Counted from the stretch's first letter, positions 45,005-56,475 are shown. The stretch is 64,000 nucleotides of DNA from Bisporella sp. PMI_857 (GCA_021307315.1 JAJSPD010000028.1:558001-622000), one strand, 5' to 3'. Numbers and translations: made by a program. The notes: generated from the letters alone by a model not told the origin.

Positions 45005-46058
45005 TAACCGAGATCCCGCATCAAAGCACACCCCTGAACAAAGCACGTCAATTTACCATACAAAACGCCGATTTTACTTGATTTTTGAACGTTCATAATT
45101 CAACAACCACTTGTTAAAAATTTATTAAACTTTAAATTTGTATATAAATTTGAATAGAGTTTATTTTTATATAATTTAAATGTTTAAAAATATTTAACTT
45201 TTACGTTATTTGTATTTAAAACTGCGGTTTTTGTATAATTTAAATTATTTTAATAAATATTACACAGTTTTAAAATTATACAAAAACTTTTTAATATATA
45301 ATAAAATCAATATGTTAAAAGCTAGTTTAAGTTTTTTAATTATTAAAAAAACTCACAAATACGTATAATAATTTTTAATATATTATAGCAATAATTTATA
45401 TAATAAATAATTATATATAAAACAATTATATTTTAAAAAAGCTTGAATTAACTAAATATTATACAGTTTCTAATATTATAGCGCTTTATTTTATATAATT
45501 TTAATTAATTGTTCTTATATAAAATATTGTGAAATTATTAAGTCGATTTTTTAAATAAGCATATATATAGTATATTTTAAAGTTTTATTGTATAATTTAT
45601 AAAAAGACATTAAAAAAACAAAGTTAAGCTTTATTAAAGATTTTTTTTTATAGTTTAATTACTATTTAAATCTTATATTAAAATTTATAAAAATTAAATA
45701 GTATATAATTTATTTATATACTTTAACTATATTTTAAAAGTCAAAACATTATTTTATATTATAGACTTTAATTTTAGTTAAACAGTTATATTAAAAATAC
45801 TTTTTTAAAAGCGTTGTATTAAAATTTTATAAAGCGTAAAAAAAGCGTTTTTACGTTAATAAAATAACATTGAATTAAAAAAAAACCGGATATTATTTTT
45901 ATATTTATTAAATAAAAACATTTACTACATTTAAGTTTTTTAAACCCTTTTTAAATTACTTAATTTGTTGTAAAGTTATTAAAAGTTGAAAAATTGAAAT
46001 TTGTATGTAAAATCGCGTGCTTTGTACAGGGGTGTGCTTTGAGGCGGGATGTCGGTTA
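45005..46058. mobile_element. TIR element of about 1.05 kb with extremely AT-rich core (non-autonomous DNA transposon)
   Basis: Terminal inverted repeats lie at 45005-45047 and 46016-46058. They begin TAACCGA and share a nearly identical core, TCAAAGCACACCCCTG. Reading both ends inward, 40 of the first 43 bases agree, and similarity continues weakly for about 15 more bases (ATTTTACATACAAA). Both termini include TA, which fits a TA target-site duplication as in Tc1/mariner-type elements. The interior (about 45080-45990) is almost free of G and C and has no coding frame. The TIRs themselves have normal composition. No transposase is present, so it would need a helper. Superfamily is uncertain. 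Confidence 0.85.
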
Positions 46059-46150
46059 GTACACACACTGTTAGGAGGTGCTGTTGAATCAATGTTAAAT
46101 TCTACATATAAAAGCGTGATACATGGTGAAATGAGTTCATTGGTTAGTGG

Positions 46151-47954
46151 CTACCAGCGTTTCTTCCACCGAATTTTCATCTCGCGATCCGGAGGCATAG
46201 CTATGATTCCTGCATACCTGCCATCATCGTGAGCCGGCTTATCCGACTTTTTCCCATCCATCGTTGTCCAGTCAAGGAATTCCATGTCGAACTTGGTGAT
46301 TAATATAGCAAGTGTGAGTAATATTTCCTGTTTAGCAAAATGCCGACCAGGACACATCACATGCCCTCCACCTGTGTACAAAAAGATCTCAAATTAGCAT
46401 GTTCAGTTTGAAATTGGATGGAAATGACCTACCGTATGGAAAAAATGAGCTCGGGCGACCCTTCATACAGAACTGCGCGCTGACGGGTGGTATTCCCAGC
46501 TTCACCAGTAGTATCAATATATTTGATATTGCGAGCAGCCCAGAACTCCGACGCAGGATGGTCATCGTACCCCATACAGCTTCGTCACGGTGAGCCATTC
46601 CGAGTTGGTCTGAACTAATGCCCCCCTTTTTATCGTACCCATCTAGTGAGACTGGTTGCACGACTTCTCGGTGACTGTGTAAGAAACATGGAGCCGGAGG
46701 ATTTCCACGTAGATGGATTGCAGAAAGAGGCATTGAAACAAGCTTTTCCGCACTGAATACGGCGCTCCCCGTTGTTGGATCTACTACGTACGTTTGCATG
46801 GCTTCTTCCCGAGCGGCCGGAAAAGGCTCTGATCCTTGATAAGCTCAATGAGTGCCCATGTGGTTATTGGTATGAATTTCCATGGACACTGCAACATTGT
46901 TAATATATTTGGAGTGCTATGTAAATAAAACTTTACTCACCCGAAAAGTGTCCCCAAAGTATGTCCCGCTTGTGCTTTATCAGAAAATCCCTTTTGACGC
47001 ATCCATTTGGCCACCTCGCGGGACAATCGAGAGCCCCAATGAGGCTCCCAATCAGACTCTGGTTCTTTCCAGTCGTAGCTCTCCCAGGCAGAGTCTATAT
47101 ACTTTCTTGTCATATGATGCAGCCGTTCTCGAGCTTGATACGGTCGACGATCCAACCACCTAGGCAAGCCCCAGAGGAGCTTACCTCCGTTTTGATCGAA
47201 ATCCCAATAGGCATCTACCAATCCGGGGCTAAGCTCCATAATTCGAGTCCCAAAAGGGTTTTTGTCGCGGATTCGGTCATTGTATGTTTCACGGTCTCGA
47301 AAAGGTTGATAGTGCTCCAACCTTCAGGTTGTTCCTCCAACATTTTTGCGAAGAATGAATGATATATATCCGCCAGAGCGTCTGCGTACTTGCGCTTGGA
47401 TAGGAAGTCATGGTAGAGGCGAGTGTGCCCAAGCCAAATCCGTTTATCCTCCGGTACGCCTTCCATTCCTTGTTGTGGGGTTTCCAACCGCCCGGATTTA
47501 TCATCAGAGAATTTCCGAATTTTCTTCTTTTGACATTTCCCAGTGTTTATCCATAAGTATTTTAATCAGCCAATTCGCATCTAACGCCTCATGAGAACCA
47601 AAGAGCTTTTGTATATTCTTTACGCCAGTCACCATGTACCCTTTCATAGGTCCCATGTAGAATTTGATGATGTCTGTTTTCTGAGTTCGTAACTCCCGGC
47701 TTGTTTAGCTATCAACATATGTATCATCTTCGAAGTGACAAATTTGCTTACTTAACGTGCTCCATGAAACCTTCTACGTCGGTGAGATATAGGTATGCAT
47801 TTGATAAAAAAGGGATATTCTCGGGAAGACTTGGTGGCTCTTTGTTGCCGGATGACATTGAAATTAGGACTCCCACTATGGTCGCTACTAGAGCCAGAGA
47901 AAGGAGAATTGGTAATTCATTCAAAACGCTAACTAGAGCAGACACGGCGCCCAT
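46151..47954 (-). pseudogene. Cytochrome P450 pseudogene (multiple frameshifts)
   Basis: Recognisable P450 from end to end on the minus strand. The N-terminal membrane anchor is at 47954-47753 (ATG, PILLSLALVATIVGVLI). An intron at 47700-47751 precedes exon 2 (HEALDANWLIKILMDKHWE). The haem-binding loop GGGHVMCPGRHFAKQEI and the C-terminus (to MKIRWKKRW) are at 46381-46151. Two more introns remain recognisable (46891-46942 region and 46382-46433 region). Between them the frame changes at least eight times, near 47515, 47250, 46890, 46815, 46735, 46680, 46625 and 46560-46480. Residue-level similarity to P450s survives on both sides of each break. The haem loop resembles fungal P450s often annotated as CYP7/CYP8-like. 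The many breaks make a working enzyme impossible as assembled. Confidence 0.85.
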
Positions 47955-49128
47955 TTTCCTGTTTGCGTGAAAAAGACTGAATATTGCAGAATCAATTCAG
48001 CTGATAAAAGGCTTAGGTACACAGGTATTGTGTAATACCAAGCCTCTTGGGTTAGCTGCTAGCCTTTCATATATTACAAAAACTGTTTATTTTCACTTTT
48101 ACCGTATTTTCTACCCCGCGTGTATAGATGTCGGCAGCGAAAGGCGATGCAACCATTTCTTCTCTCTATTTAGCTTGTGTTTTAACCCGTAAGGCTGTGC
48201 CAGTAAGCTGCATTGGTAAGAGCAATACCTTGCAAATTGCTATACCCTACCTACCTATTGTACATCAATCTTTCTTGTAATCTGTCCTACTACTTGTTGC
48301 ATGTTTCAGCTGGCCAGGTAAATGCCATATATTTAACCTTTGAACTTATTTTCAAACTCACACTGTGTACACCTTTCGATCCCACCATTAATATATAGAA
48401 TTGCGCTTATGCTGTTTGATTTTTTATCAAATTTACAACAAATTTAGTGACACTGTATTGACTAGATCGACATGGCTAAAAGCAGCGCTACAGGCGACGA
48501 TTTCGGGCTACCGGGAGAGCCGGGCTGTGCAAGAGCTATTGCGTCAGTTGGGCTGCGGGGGTGTTTTCGGCTTATCTTTCGCCCGGTAATTATATTAGTA
48601 GCATTTAGAGGCGGGAAAAGCCAAGCACAATGCCAACGCTAACGACCGCGCTAGGGCAACTCCTCAGAGCGTTCAGGTCTCGCTTAAGTGGGAGATTTAG
48701 CCAATCAGAACGTTTCTGTTAAATTGTTATTTTTTACAACTACTTTATGCCTTTTATAATAGTTTCACAATATTATTTTCAACAGATTATCGATAGACAA
48801 AAGCTTGCTAATTATACTAAATATGTAAGTCTTGCCCTGTTTATCGTTTTAAAAATTCACTATCACGTGACTGGGCTACAGGGTCTGAATGCCCTGGCTG
48901 TTCAAGGGATAAGGCGGTGTCAGCAAGGGGTTTGGTAGGGGACTAATGAACTGTGGCTTGAATCGTGGCGCCAGGCGCCACGATTCAGCTTTGCCAACTC
49001 CCAGGCCTCTACAATGTCTGTTGCTGTTGCTGCAGCGGAAAACACCAAAGGCGCCTCGTTCGCAGTGCAAGAACTGCGAGATCCGAGACGACCTCTACGA
49101 ATATCATGAACTCGACAAGACAAGCTGG
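47955..49128. other. Intergenic between two pseudogenes; contains a GC-rich island
   Basis: AT-rich except for a GC-rich island at about 48475-48690 and again at 48860-49000. No intact frame. The island could be the remnant of a mobile element or gene (a frame beginning MAKSSATGDDFGLPGE at about 48472 runs for some 55 codons). A strong hairpin lies at its right side. Confidence 0.5.
48959..48987. repeat. Perfect 14-bp inverted repeat
   Basis: TGAATCGTGGCGCC, a single A, then GGCGCCACGATTCA. It can form a stable GC-rich hairpin or cruciform. It lies 142 bp before the start of the DUF5672-type pseudogene. Confidence 0.9.
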
Positions 49129-50102
49129 ATGCACTCGAGGACTCTATACAGAGTTCTATTTGCGACTTTGGTCTTCACAGCGATCTAGTTCATTTCCTCA
49201 TCCCCAGCAGGAATTCTCACAACATACTTCCCTCCTTCCGAAAGCCATCCATCAGATCGAAAGTCGCTGTGATATTCGACAATCGAGCAGATTCAAGACT
49301 CGTTCCCGTTATCCTCCACTTCTCCTCCATCCTTGGGCCAGACTGGCCCATCCTCCTCTTCACCACATCAACCTTTGGGACTGTATCGAAGACATTCCAT
49401 CGAAAGATTAAAGATGGATCTATCTAGCTTCGTGAACTGTCTAGCGCTGTCGACTTCGAGAATCATACGGATGTCTCTGCCTTTATGACAACGCCTCGGT
49501 TATGGAACAGCTTGCGCCAGCAAAGCATGTCTTGCTCTTCCAGCTGGATAGCATTATCTGCTCAAATTCCCCCTTCGAAATAAACGACTACTTACAGTAC
49601 GACTTGGTCGGCGCGCCCATACAAAACTTATTAGGCTGGGGACTGGGTTTCAACGGGGGATTGTCATTACGAAATCTAGACAAGACAATGCAAATCGTGC
49701 GCAACAACAACTGGGCGGCTGAAGTAAAAGATTCTAAGGAGAAAGGGTTGGACAGCGTGCCTATATTACCAACAGGAACTAGTGATATTAATGTTATATT
49801 TCCCGGCTACAGCAACTCGCCGAGAATACAATATGAGGACCAATGGTTCTTCAAGAAGTTTATGGAGCTTCCAGGTGCAATTTTACCGCCGCTGAATGTA
49901 TCGAAAACATTTTCTGTGGAGTCATTGCCGTATGATACCCCTTTTGGTGTAAGGTTTTTCCCCAGCTGGTGAGTGGAAAGAATACTATCTGATAATTGTA
50001 GTACCACAAACCAGGCTATGCTACACCGGAGCAAAAAAAGCATTTGGATGAGTATTGTCCAGAGTATACCTTGGCGACCAGTCAGTCGATTATTGATGCA
50101 TA
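49129..50102 (+). pseudogene. DUF5672-type protein pseudogene
   Basis: A recognisable type II membrane protein of the fungal DUF5672 (glycosyltransferase-like) kind, broken at several points. The anchor MHSRTLYRVLFATLVFTAI starts at 49129 and is cut by TAG at 49186. The frame changes near 49262, just before VAVIFDNRADSRLVPVILHF. A second stop, TAG, is at 49425. The frame changes again near 49502. The longest intact piece is 49502-49972 (HVLLFQLDSIICSNSP, DYLQYDLVGAPI, GFNGGLSLRN, EDQWFFKKF), which holds the family's core motifs. An intron-like GTGAGT..TTGTAG (49969-50009) precedes the C-terminus KPGYATPEQKKHLDEYCPEY. Phase across it also looks off by one. The gene is dead as assembled. Confidence 0.8.
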
Positions 50103-52602
50103 AGCATTATAGCAGTTTGAGTGAGATGATTTACCCTTGAATGAATCTCTTGTATATTTGGAGTATGGCGCCTGCATCATTGAGATTTTCTGTCGATGTG
50201 CTTTAACACATTATCGAGTTTGTTCCACGACACTCGAAATGCTCTTTTGACCACTCTCTTTCTCCATCGCAACTCCACTATTCTCTAGGTGGCACTCATT
50301 GCCTTCAAAACAGCACATCTGGTAGTAAGTAACAATAGGCCCAATCTCATTTCTGCCACCACTCACTCTGCAAGACCCTCTAGATATTGCGAGTTGATGG
50401 CAAGTAAGTAATAAGTTTCCCCAGCAGAGTCAAGAAGTCATGTACAATGCTAGCAAGAATTTTATAGTATTTAATTGAAACATTATCGAGATGAGAAGCA
50501 TATTAATATAATAATGAAGTGCTTTGCGTGAAGCTTGCTAAATACGTGGGCCTCAAAACCTTACTATTGTTCAAGCACAACATGGGGGTTGACCTACGTG
50601 AACAGAAACATACTCAACCGAAGAGACTCAATTCCAAGGATCGCCTCCCCCGTCGAAGTTGGAGTTGTTTTTCAAGGTCCTCAGCTCAACTCTGAATATC
50701 GTAATAGTCCTCTTAATCTTCACAATCTACACATTGTTGGCGAACACTGGCCGTCGCTACGCCAACACCACGATTTCTGGTTTGAGAAGAGTGACCTCAT
50801 CGATTTTCTCCGCTACAGCAAGCCAATCGCCGAATCATTCCGTCTCACAGCCCTTCTCAACCTCTTCGCATCCGCCGCGTACTGGGTTGTTATTATTATT
50901 ATTTTCAGACACGACCAGGACCGTTTACGGGGCCTGGACTAATGTGTTCACCACGCACTGCTCCTGTAGTGAACGCCATTACCTTTACGATCTTTTGGCT
51001 CAAGTTTTACGACCCTGCTCTAGACCTCGCCAAAGTTATTACTTCTACTAATAAAGTACATCGAAACGGTATATAGCACAGAAAATAATTTGTTCACTTT
51101 TTGTGTAGTCACATTTAGCAATATAATTGACCGGCTGATATATGTACAGTAATAAATTAAATTACAAATTAAAAAAGGGGTAGTAATTCTTGAATAATTA
51201 ATAGTTATCTAGTGTTATTATTACATCTTATCAAAATCAATAACCCCGCGTTTCCGGCTTTACTAATTAATTGCACAACAGTTATATATAATTGATATTT
51301 AACCAGATTCAATTACTTTGTTAATAGTTACAGTATAAAATCGATCTATAACACTGTAGTACAAAGAAAGGGGAAATGAGCAATTAGACTTCGGTTAGAG
51401 CTCTTATATCGAGATTATAAAACCTATAGCCATTTCAGCTTCAGCTTTATTTTCGCCTTCGTTTGTTGTAGCTCTATACAATCTGGCTCATTGTATACGA
51501 TCATTTAATGTAGCAAGCTTAGGTAACGATTTTAAGTAGTGGTAATTTCGTAACTTAGCAACATATTCCGTGAAAAAGTAGCATTGCAGCTTCGGTTTCA
51601 AGATCCAAAGGTATTGTATGCTAATTAACCTACCAAGTTGGCTACAGAGTGAGGAAAACTGGGCTATCTACCTGGTCTGGAGTAGCTAAAGACTCAGATG
51701 TGGAAAGAGCGATTGTGCTTTAAAGATGGGATTTGAGTTCTTTGAAGTATTTTTTTAAGAATAAAGATCTGAGACTTGACAAATTATGTACTTAACTTGA
51801 CATTTAAAGTTAGTTTGTACAATAATCTAACTCGACCAAAGCTAAAGGTTAAATATAAGAAATTATTCAAATGCGTAAAGCACCGAAAAAAAAACTCTAC
51901 TTTTTTAAACTCGTTGCTACACCCACCTTCGCATACATGACAATACGTCCCCATCCCTCCCCCCCCGCCTAGAATAATAACCTATCTATTACGCTATATC
52001 TACTAAGCTTGATGATTTTTGCAAATAGTTAATAATTAATTTAGCAGATCTGGGTAGTGTGCCAAGCTTAAGCTTCGCACAAGAAGACAGGCAGGCTATA
52101 GAGCATCATGACCAATGAGGATACAGTGTGCAAAGATCTACTATTGGCAAACATTCAATTTATCCGCCTGCTATTTTTGGGTTATTGGTAGGAAGGGATG
52201 GGTGTTGCTTTTGTGGGCAGATTTGAAGCTGAAGAGCCTTTGATCCTCTAGACGCCACTCCTTCCTACTCGTGCGACTTGAACCTCAGGTCATCAGATCG
52301 GCTTAATTATATAGAAATAAAATCTGCATACACCTATATTCAGGACAGTGGGATAGCTGCTCCTTCTCTCTCAAAAAACTCCTCCTTCTCTAAGCCCCTC
52401 TAGGCACTAGGAATATCGAGAGATGGAGCGTTCTGCCTCAAATAATCTGCCCGCCTTGGCAATGCGCAGAGATCATATAAAACACATCCCGAGAATGATT
52501 CACTTTTCAAGTCTGATTTAATGCGCTAAGTTTCCCTCTCTTCAAATCTCGTCATTTTTTCCACGCTTTTCATTTCTTTCAGTCCATTTTCCACTTGCAG
52601 AA
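50103..52602. other. Gene-poor stretch with one degenerate open region
   Basis: 50535-51060 has overlapping open frames of 135 and 130 codons (one with a hydrophobic NIVIVLLIFTIYTLL) and may be a decayed gene; no family recognised. 51060-52000 is AT-rich. A degenerate dispersed repeat lies at 51647-51727. The last 100 bp before 52603 are pyrimidine-rich, like a 5' UTR or promoter. Confidence 0.45.
51647..51727. repeat. Dispersed repeat, copy A
   Basis: 81 bp similar (about four bases in five by eye) to 58362-58442 in the same orientation. The shared core is CTGGAGTA-(G/A)-CTA. A shorter similar block (GGTTNCAAGATCCA) lies upstream of both copies, at about 51595 and 58245, with different spacing. 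This suggests two ageing copies of a longer element. Confidence 0.65.
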
Positions 52603-53259
52603 ATGCGGCCCCGGATCCTTCCAGTGGTGCTCCTCCTATCTACTATCGTGGAAGCTGGAATGGTGGACGCTCGCGCCGTTACTCAACCAGAGGTTCAAGT
52701 TAGAGGCCAAGTAGAAGGATCAGCAGAAACAGGGCACTATTACAGACGGGATTTTTTCAGCTCAGTCGAAAAACTTCTTGGCCCAACTTCAAAATTGAAG
52801 CAGCCGAGCAGTGCATCTCCAGCTGCAGACCCGGAATCAAACTCCCCAAGTTCATCATCCACTGGCTTTCTTGATTCTTATTTCAGCAAAGAAAATATTT
52901 CTGGTCTCATTGGGAAATTCCTCGGCAGAAAAAAGAAGTCAAGCAACCGCCTAACTCCAAGTCCAGATAAATCTACTCCGGTGTCTGACTCTCTGAGTCC
53001 AGTATCCAGGGAGCCTGTATCGATTAGCAAGTTAGTAGATGACAAACTTCTACAAACCCATGCACCTGTTCCTACAATTTTTTCGGATCTAGCAACAACT
53101 CAGCAGCCTGTTGCTCCTAAGCTTAATGATAGTGAAGCTGGCGAAATCGTCAAGAGGGCAAGGCAAAAAAACTGCAAAGACAGAGCTGGCTATGAAACTG
53201 AAAATATATCGCCGGACATCACTGGCAAAGGTCCTTATACCCAAGCATGTTACCATTAA
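52603..53259 (+). CDS. Secreted low-complexity protein (candidate effector or wall protein)
   Basis: ATG 52603 opens 218 codons. The signal peptide (RILPVVLLLSTIVEAGMVDARA) is followed by a Ser/Pro-rich chain with an RKKKSSNR basic patch. The C-terminus has two Cys (KNCKDRAGY, TQACYH). A dibasic site (HYYRRDFF) and a KRARQK site suggest processing. The ORF stops at 53259, just before a good GTAAGC donor. The sequence after the matching CAG (53341 on) reads DYAAFAQFACSTCDMGYGGTSL then stop, which would add two Cys. The phase does not fit by one base, so either that exon is untranslated or there is a frameshift. No family recognised. Confidence 0.65.
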   Translation: MRPRILPVVLLLSTIVEAGMVDARAVTQPEVQVRGQVEGSAETGHYYRRDFFSSVEKLLGPTSKLKQPSSASPAADPESNSPSSSSTGFLDSYFSKENISGLIGKFLGRKKKSSNRLTPSPDKSTPVSDSLSPVSREPVSISKLVDDKLLQTHAPVPTIFSDLATTQQPVAPKLNDSEAGEIVKRARQKNCKDRAGYETENISPDITGKGPYTQACYH

Positions 53260-53768
53260 CGGTAAGCCAACTTCTTCTGCTCCATGGATTCGACGCCAAG
53301 ATAAATTTAGCATATACTAACAAGCAATTTCATGATACAGGACTACGCGGCTTTTGCTCAGTTTGCCTGTAGCACCTGCGATATGGGTTATGGCGGGACA
53401 TCTCTATGATAGGGTAAAGGGAAGTCGTTTGAATTGACGGCATCGAGTGAGGGGAGTGTTTGGAGACAATGGTGAATTGGCTTTTAAGGAAGGTGTGGAT
53501 TGCAAAGGTTGGCTGATTTGATAAATTTTTGTTCAGTTCGGGAAGGGTTACAATAAGATTTACATAACGGAAGGAGCCCATTTAGACTGTTGACATTCCA
53601 ATACTTTGAATATCACCAGACAATCTCCCTAACTAATAGTCCCCAATCCCCCCTTCCACCTTCTCCAGCGCATCTTCGTATTTCACCTATCCCCATCTCT
53701 ATCACCCGGCTGCCCCCGTATTCGCTATAACTTGCTTTGGCTTTTTATACTGCACCTTTGGCATATAA
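53260..53768. other. 3' flank of the secreted-protein gene, convergent spacer
   Basis: Holds the probable 3' intron 53262-53340 and a terminal exon or UTR of the secreted-protein gene to about 53410, then spacer to the end of the membrane-protein gene. Confidence 0.45.
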
Positions 53769-56013
53769 TTAGTACAATTGTCCTATCATGACTTCTTTAT
53801 GCTGGCTAGGTGAATAGTCCGGCTGAAAAACTATTTCAACTTCACCGGAGCTTTGCACCGCATTTTCAGGACTAGATACACCAGCAGTGATCACTCTGCT
53901 TGTTGCTCGAATACGAACTGGCTCTTTGAAGGCTTTATAACCGCCTATACCGGCCGAAGTATTTTTCAGAGCAACAGCTGGTGGCGTCGATTTGATAGTC
54001 AAGGTTATCAAGTCACTTAGCGAGCTCCAGGTCGTCGATGTCTCCCGAGTGTAAATGACCCAGCCAATATGAACGACAGCGATGATAACATGTGCGAATA
54101 AGAGTGCCAACGCAAAATAGTACGAGTCGCTTTCAGCCCAGTAGCCCATACCCGTAACTGTCATTAACCACTTCATCTTAGTCGTGTTGCTGGTATTGCC
54201 TGCAACATTGTATGCCAGAGGCAATACATAAGAGCCACTAATGATAGAACTATAATCCGTGTCGGCATCTGGTGAAAGAAGATCGATAAAGTTAAAGGGG
54301 TCTAATAGGCCCACATTTTCTTCGTACCTCACCCGAGACATACCATTCACGATGAGGGTTGAAACTACGGTCTCAATAACAATTCGCACAGCATCCCACT
54401 TACTAACAGTTCTAGTGCTATTGTATAAGCCGAGGTTGCCGAGGAGAAATGACAAACTATTCCTCGCAGTAAAGTTTCCCTGCTGTGGCGTAAGGGCGCT
54501 AAGCAAGTCCATTCCCAACTGCACCGGCTGCGCATCAGCGATATCGCGAGCGATGTAAGGCAGGTTGGTTTTATCCTGGGCAGCTGCGGGTTTGAGGATA
54601 TTCCCGCCCATCCAATTTGCATCAATAGCGCAGCTAACTAATACATTAACCGTGGCGTTAGGAAGTGGGATTAGGACAGCCAGATATGCGCTAGAGTATG
54701 TGAAATCTGCAAATCTTGATATATTTAACGACTTCTCTGGCTCTTCCAGCCATTTGGACAAAATTTGCGAGTCATTAAAGTTGGTTGTAGGAAATGTCTA
54801 CAAGTGTTAGTTTTTTTCCCTATCCATAGTGATATTCTGCTACTGCTTCCTTACTTTATTAGACACATGAGAGAATGGCATAGATGAGTTGACAATGCAA
54901 CCCACTTTGACAAAAGGCAATTGGCTTTTTATATATACGTTCGATCCAAGTTTGTTTCGATACCGAAGATTTGCCCATGTAAAGAATTTTGCTGACCTAA
55001 CCCTGGAATTGGCCACTGCGTTTATCCAGGTATCCTCCAAGGCTTTCGAATAGAGACAGGCCGGTAGATTTACTCCAGTTGCAGAAACATAAGCTTCGTG
55101 GATGTCTAGCGTGATGGTTTGCTTTAATCTCCCCTGGATAGGCACAGACACATCAACGGAGTTTAGGTTGCTTTCCCAGCCCCAAGACAAAAAGGAAGTA
55201 AGGATAGACTGGTAGCCCCACCAAGTGCAACTGGACATATTCATTGGCTGCGACTCAAAATGAACCTCACTTGGCGAGAGGCAGTGAGATCCTCCAATAG
55301 AGCTCCCATCTAATTTTAATGGCCAAATTGACTCATTTGTCCCTACCATAGAGAAAGTGGCTCTTCCAGCAACCCAGTTATCGCGCGTCTTAGGTATCAT
55401 CAGTAGCGCAGAGGAGGGCCCGGCTAATACAGCCAGTAGAGTGAAGAGTACCACAAGCAGAGTCACCCATGCTTTTCTCCAAGAGAGTTTTAATACGCCA
55501 AATACGAACTCGGGTGAGATGAGATAAGTGACATTGACAAAACGGGTCTTGGCGGTTAAAATGCCGAAAGGCAAGCCAGTCGAACTGTAGAGCAGTTCAT
55601 ATCTCAAGACATCCATCAGAACAGTCGATAGAGAAGCAATAATGAAGAGCTCCTATGTGCGAAGAATGCTATGTTAGCTGCGTCTATGCAAGTTATTATA
55701 AGAAAAACCCGTGGTAAGCACTCACGTGGAGCTTGGAAGCGACTTGGAGACCTAGGCCGTAGAAGCTTTGCCATTTCCCATTGTTAAGGCCTGGAATTTC
55801 CGTTCCGAAGAAATATTTGGCAAGATTTAAAACAGCGAGAGCAACAGTTGCAAAGATAGGGATAATGTGAATGGCACATTTCCGGAGTATTCGCAATTTA
55901 TCAGGAGCATGGGCTATAATTTTCGGGGATTCTTTTTCAGAGAGGCGCGACATCTTTGGTACCAGCCTTTTGATCAGAAGGCGCAGCCTTCCAGACGTGA
56001 ATCTTAACAACAT
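53769..56013 (-). CDS. Large multi-spanning membrane protein with a glycosylated ectodomain, unknown function
   Basis: Exons 56013-55726, 55652-54855 and 54797-53769 join in phase 0 through introns of 73 nt (GTGAGT..ATAG) and 57 nt (GTAAGG..TGTAG, ACTAAC branch site). From the first ATG (56013) this gives 704 residues. The frame is open to a TAG-like acceptor at about 56077, so a further 5' exon may exist. There are hydrophobic segments in the N-terminal third (IHIIPIFATVALAVL; ELFIIASLSTVLMDVL; WVTLLVVLFTLLAVLAG). A long extracellular part follows with many N-x-S/T sites and several Cys (SCTWWGYQS). One late membrane helix (FALALLFAHVIIAVVHIGWVIY) precedes a cytosolic tail. This pattern is common in uncharacterised fungal integral membrane proteins; I can name no domain. 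Confidence 0.8.
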
Positions 56014-56177
56014 GTCTAAATTTTTGTATCCAACTGTTATTCCTTCTTGTGTCTCCAAGTAACTGGCGAAAAGCAACTATAATCGGGTATTAACAGATTG
56101 GAATAATGATAGGGATTAGAATGGCTTCTGAGGGCCTTCGAGAAAAGTAGCTGTTGTTGAGTATCTTGTATAACTTG

Positions 56178-56272
56178 CAGAATCAGCTCGATACGCCTTA
56201 GCATGGTGTAACAAGCCACAAGCCACAGAATCAGCGCGATACGCTTTAGCAAAGTGAGACAAGCCGAAAGCC
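56178..56272. repeat. 48-bp tandem duplication
   Basis: Two imperfect copies, 56178-56225 and 56226-56272, both starting CAGAATCAGC and containing CGATACGC(C/T)TTAGCA and ACAAGCC. They lie just upstream of the first visible exon of the membrane-protein gene and may have disturbed its 5' end. Confidence 0.85.
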
Positions 56273-56475
56273 TATGTTTGAGTATTGTTAGGAGTTTTAA
56301 TGTCTATTAATAGAAATTACGCTAAAAAGGAATTATAAGAAATTTAGGATGTTTTGTATGTATCTATTATGAGGGTATTTTCTAAAGAATTCAGTGAAAC
56401 CATGCATTAGATTCTGAAATGTTTCGAAGGAATCGATTTCTAGATGTTTTTACACTAAGATACCAGATGCTCCAT

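Noticed and set aside
44704..45081. 125-codon plus frame
   Set aside because: It runs into the left TIR of the mobile element and has no recognisable domain.
45080..45990. AT-rich block first considered a stand-alone RIP island or centromere-like DNA
   Set aside because: It is bounded exactly by inverted repeats of normal composition, so it is the core of a TIR element.
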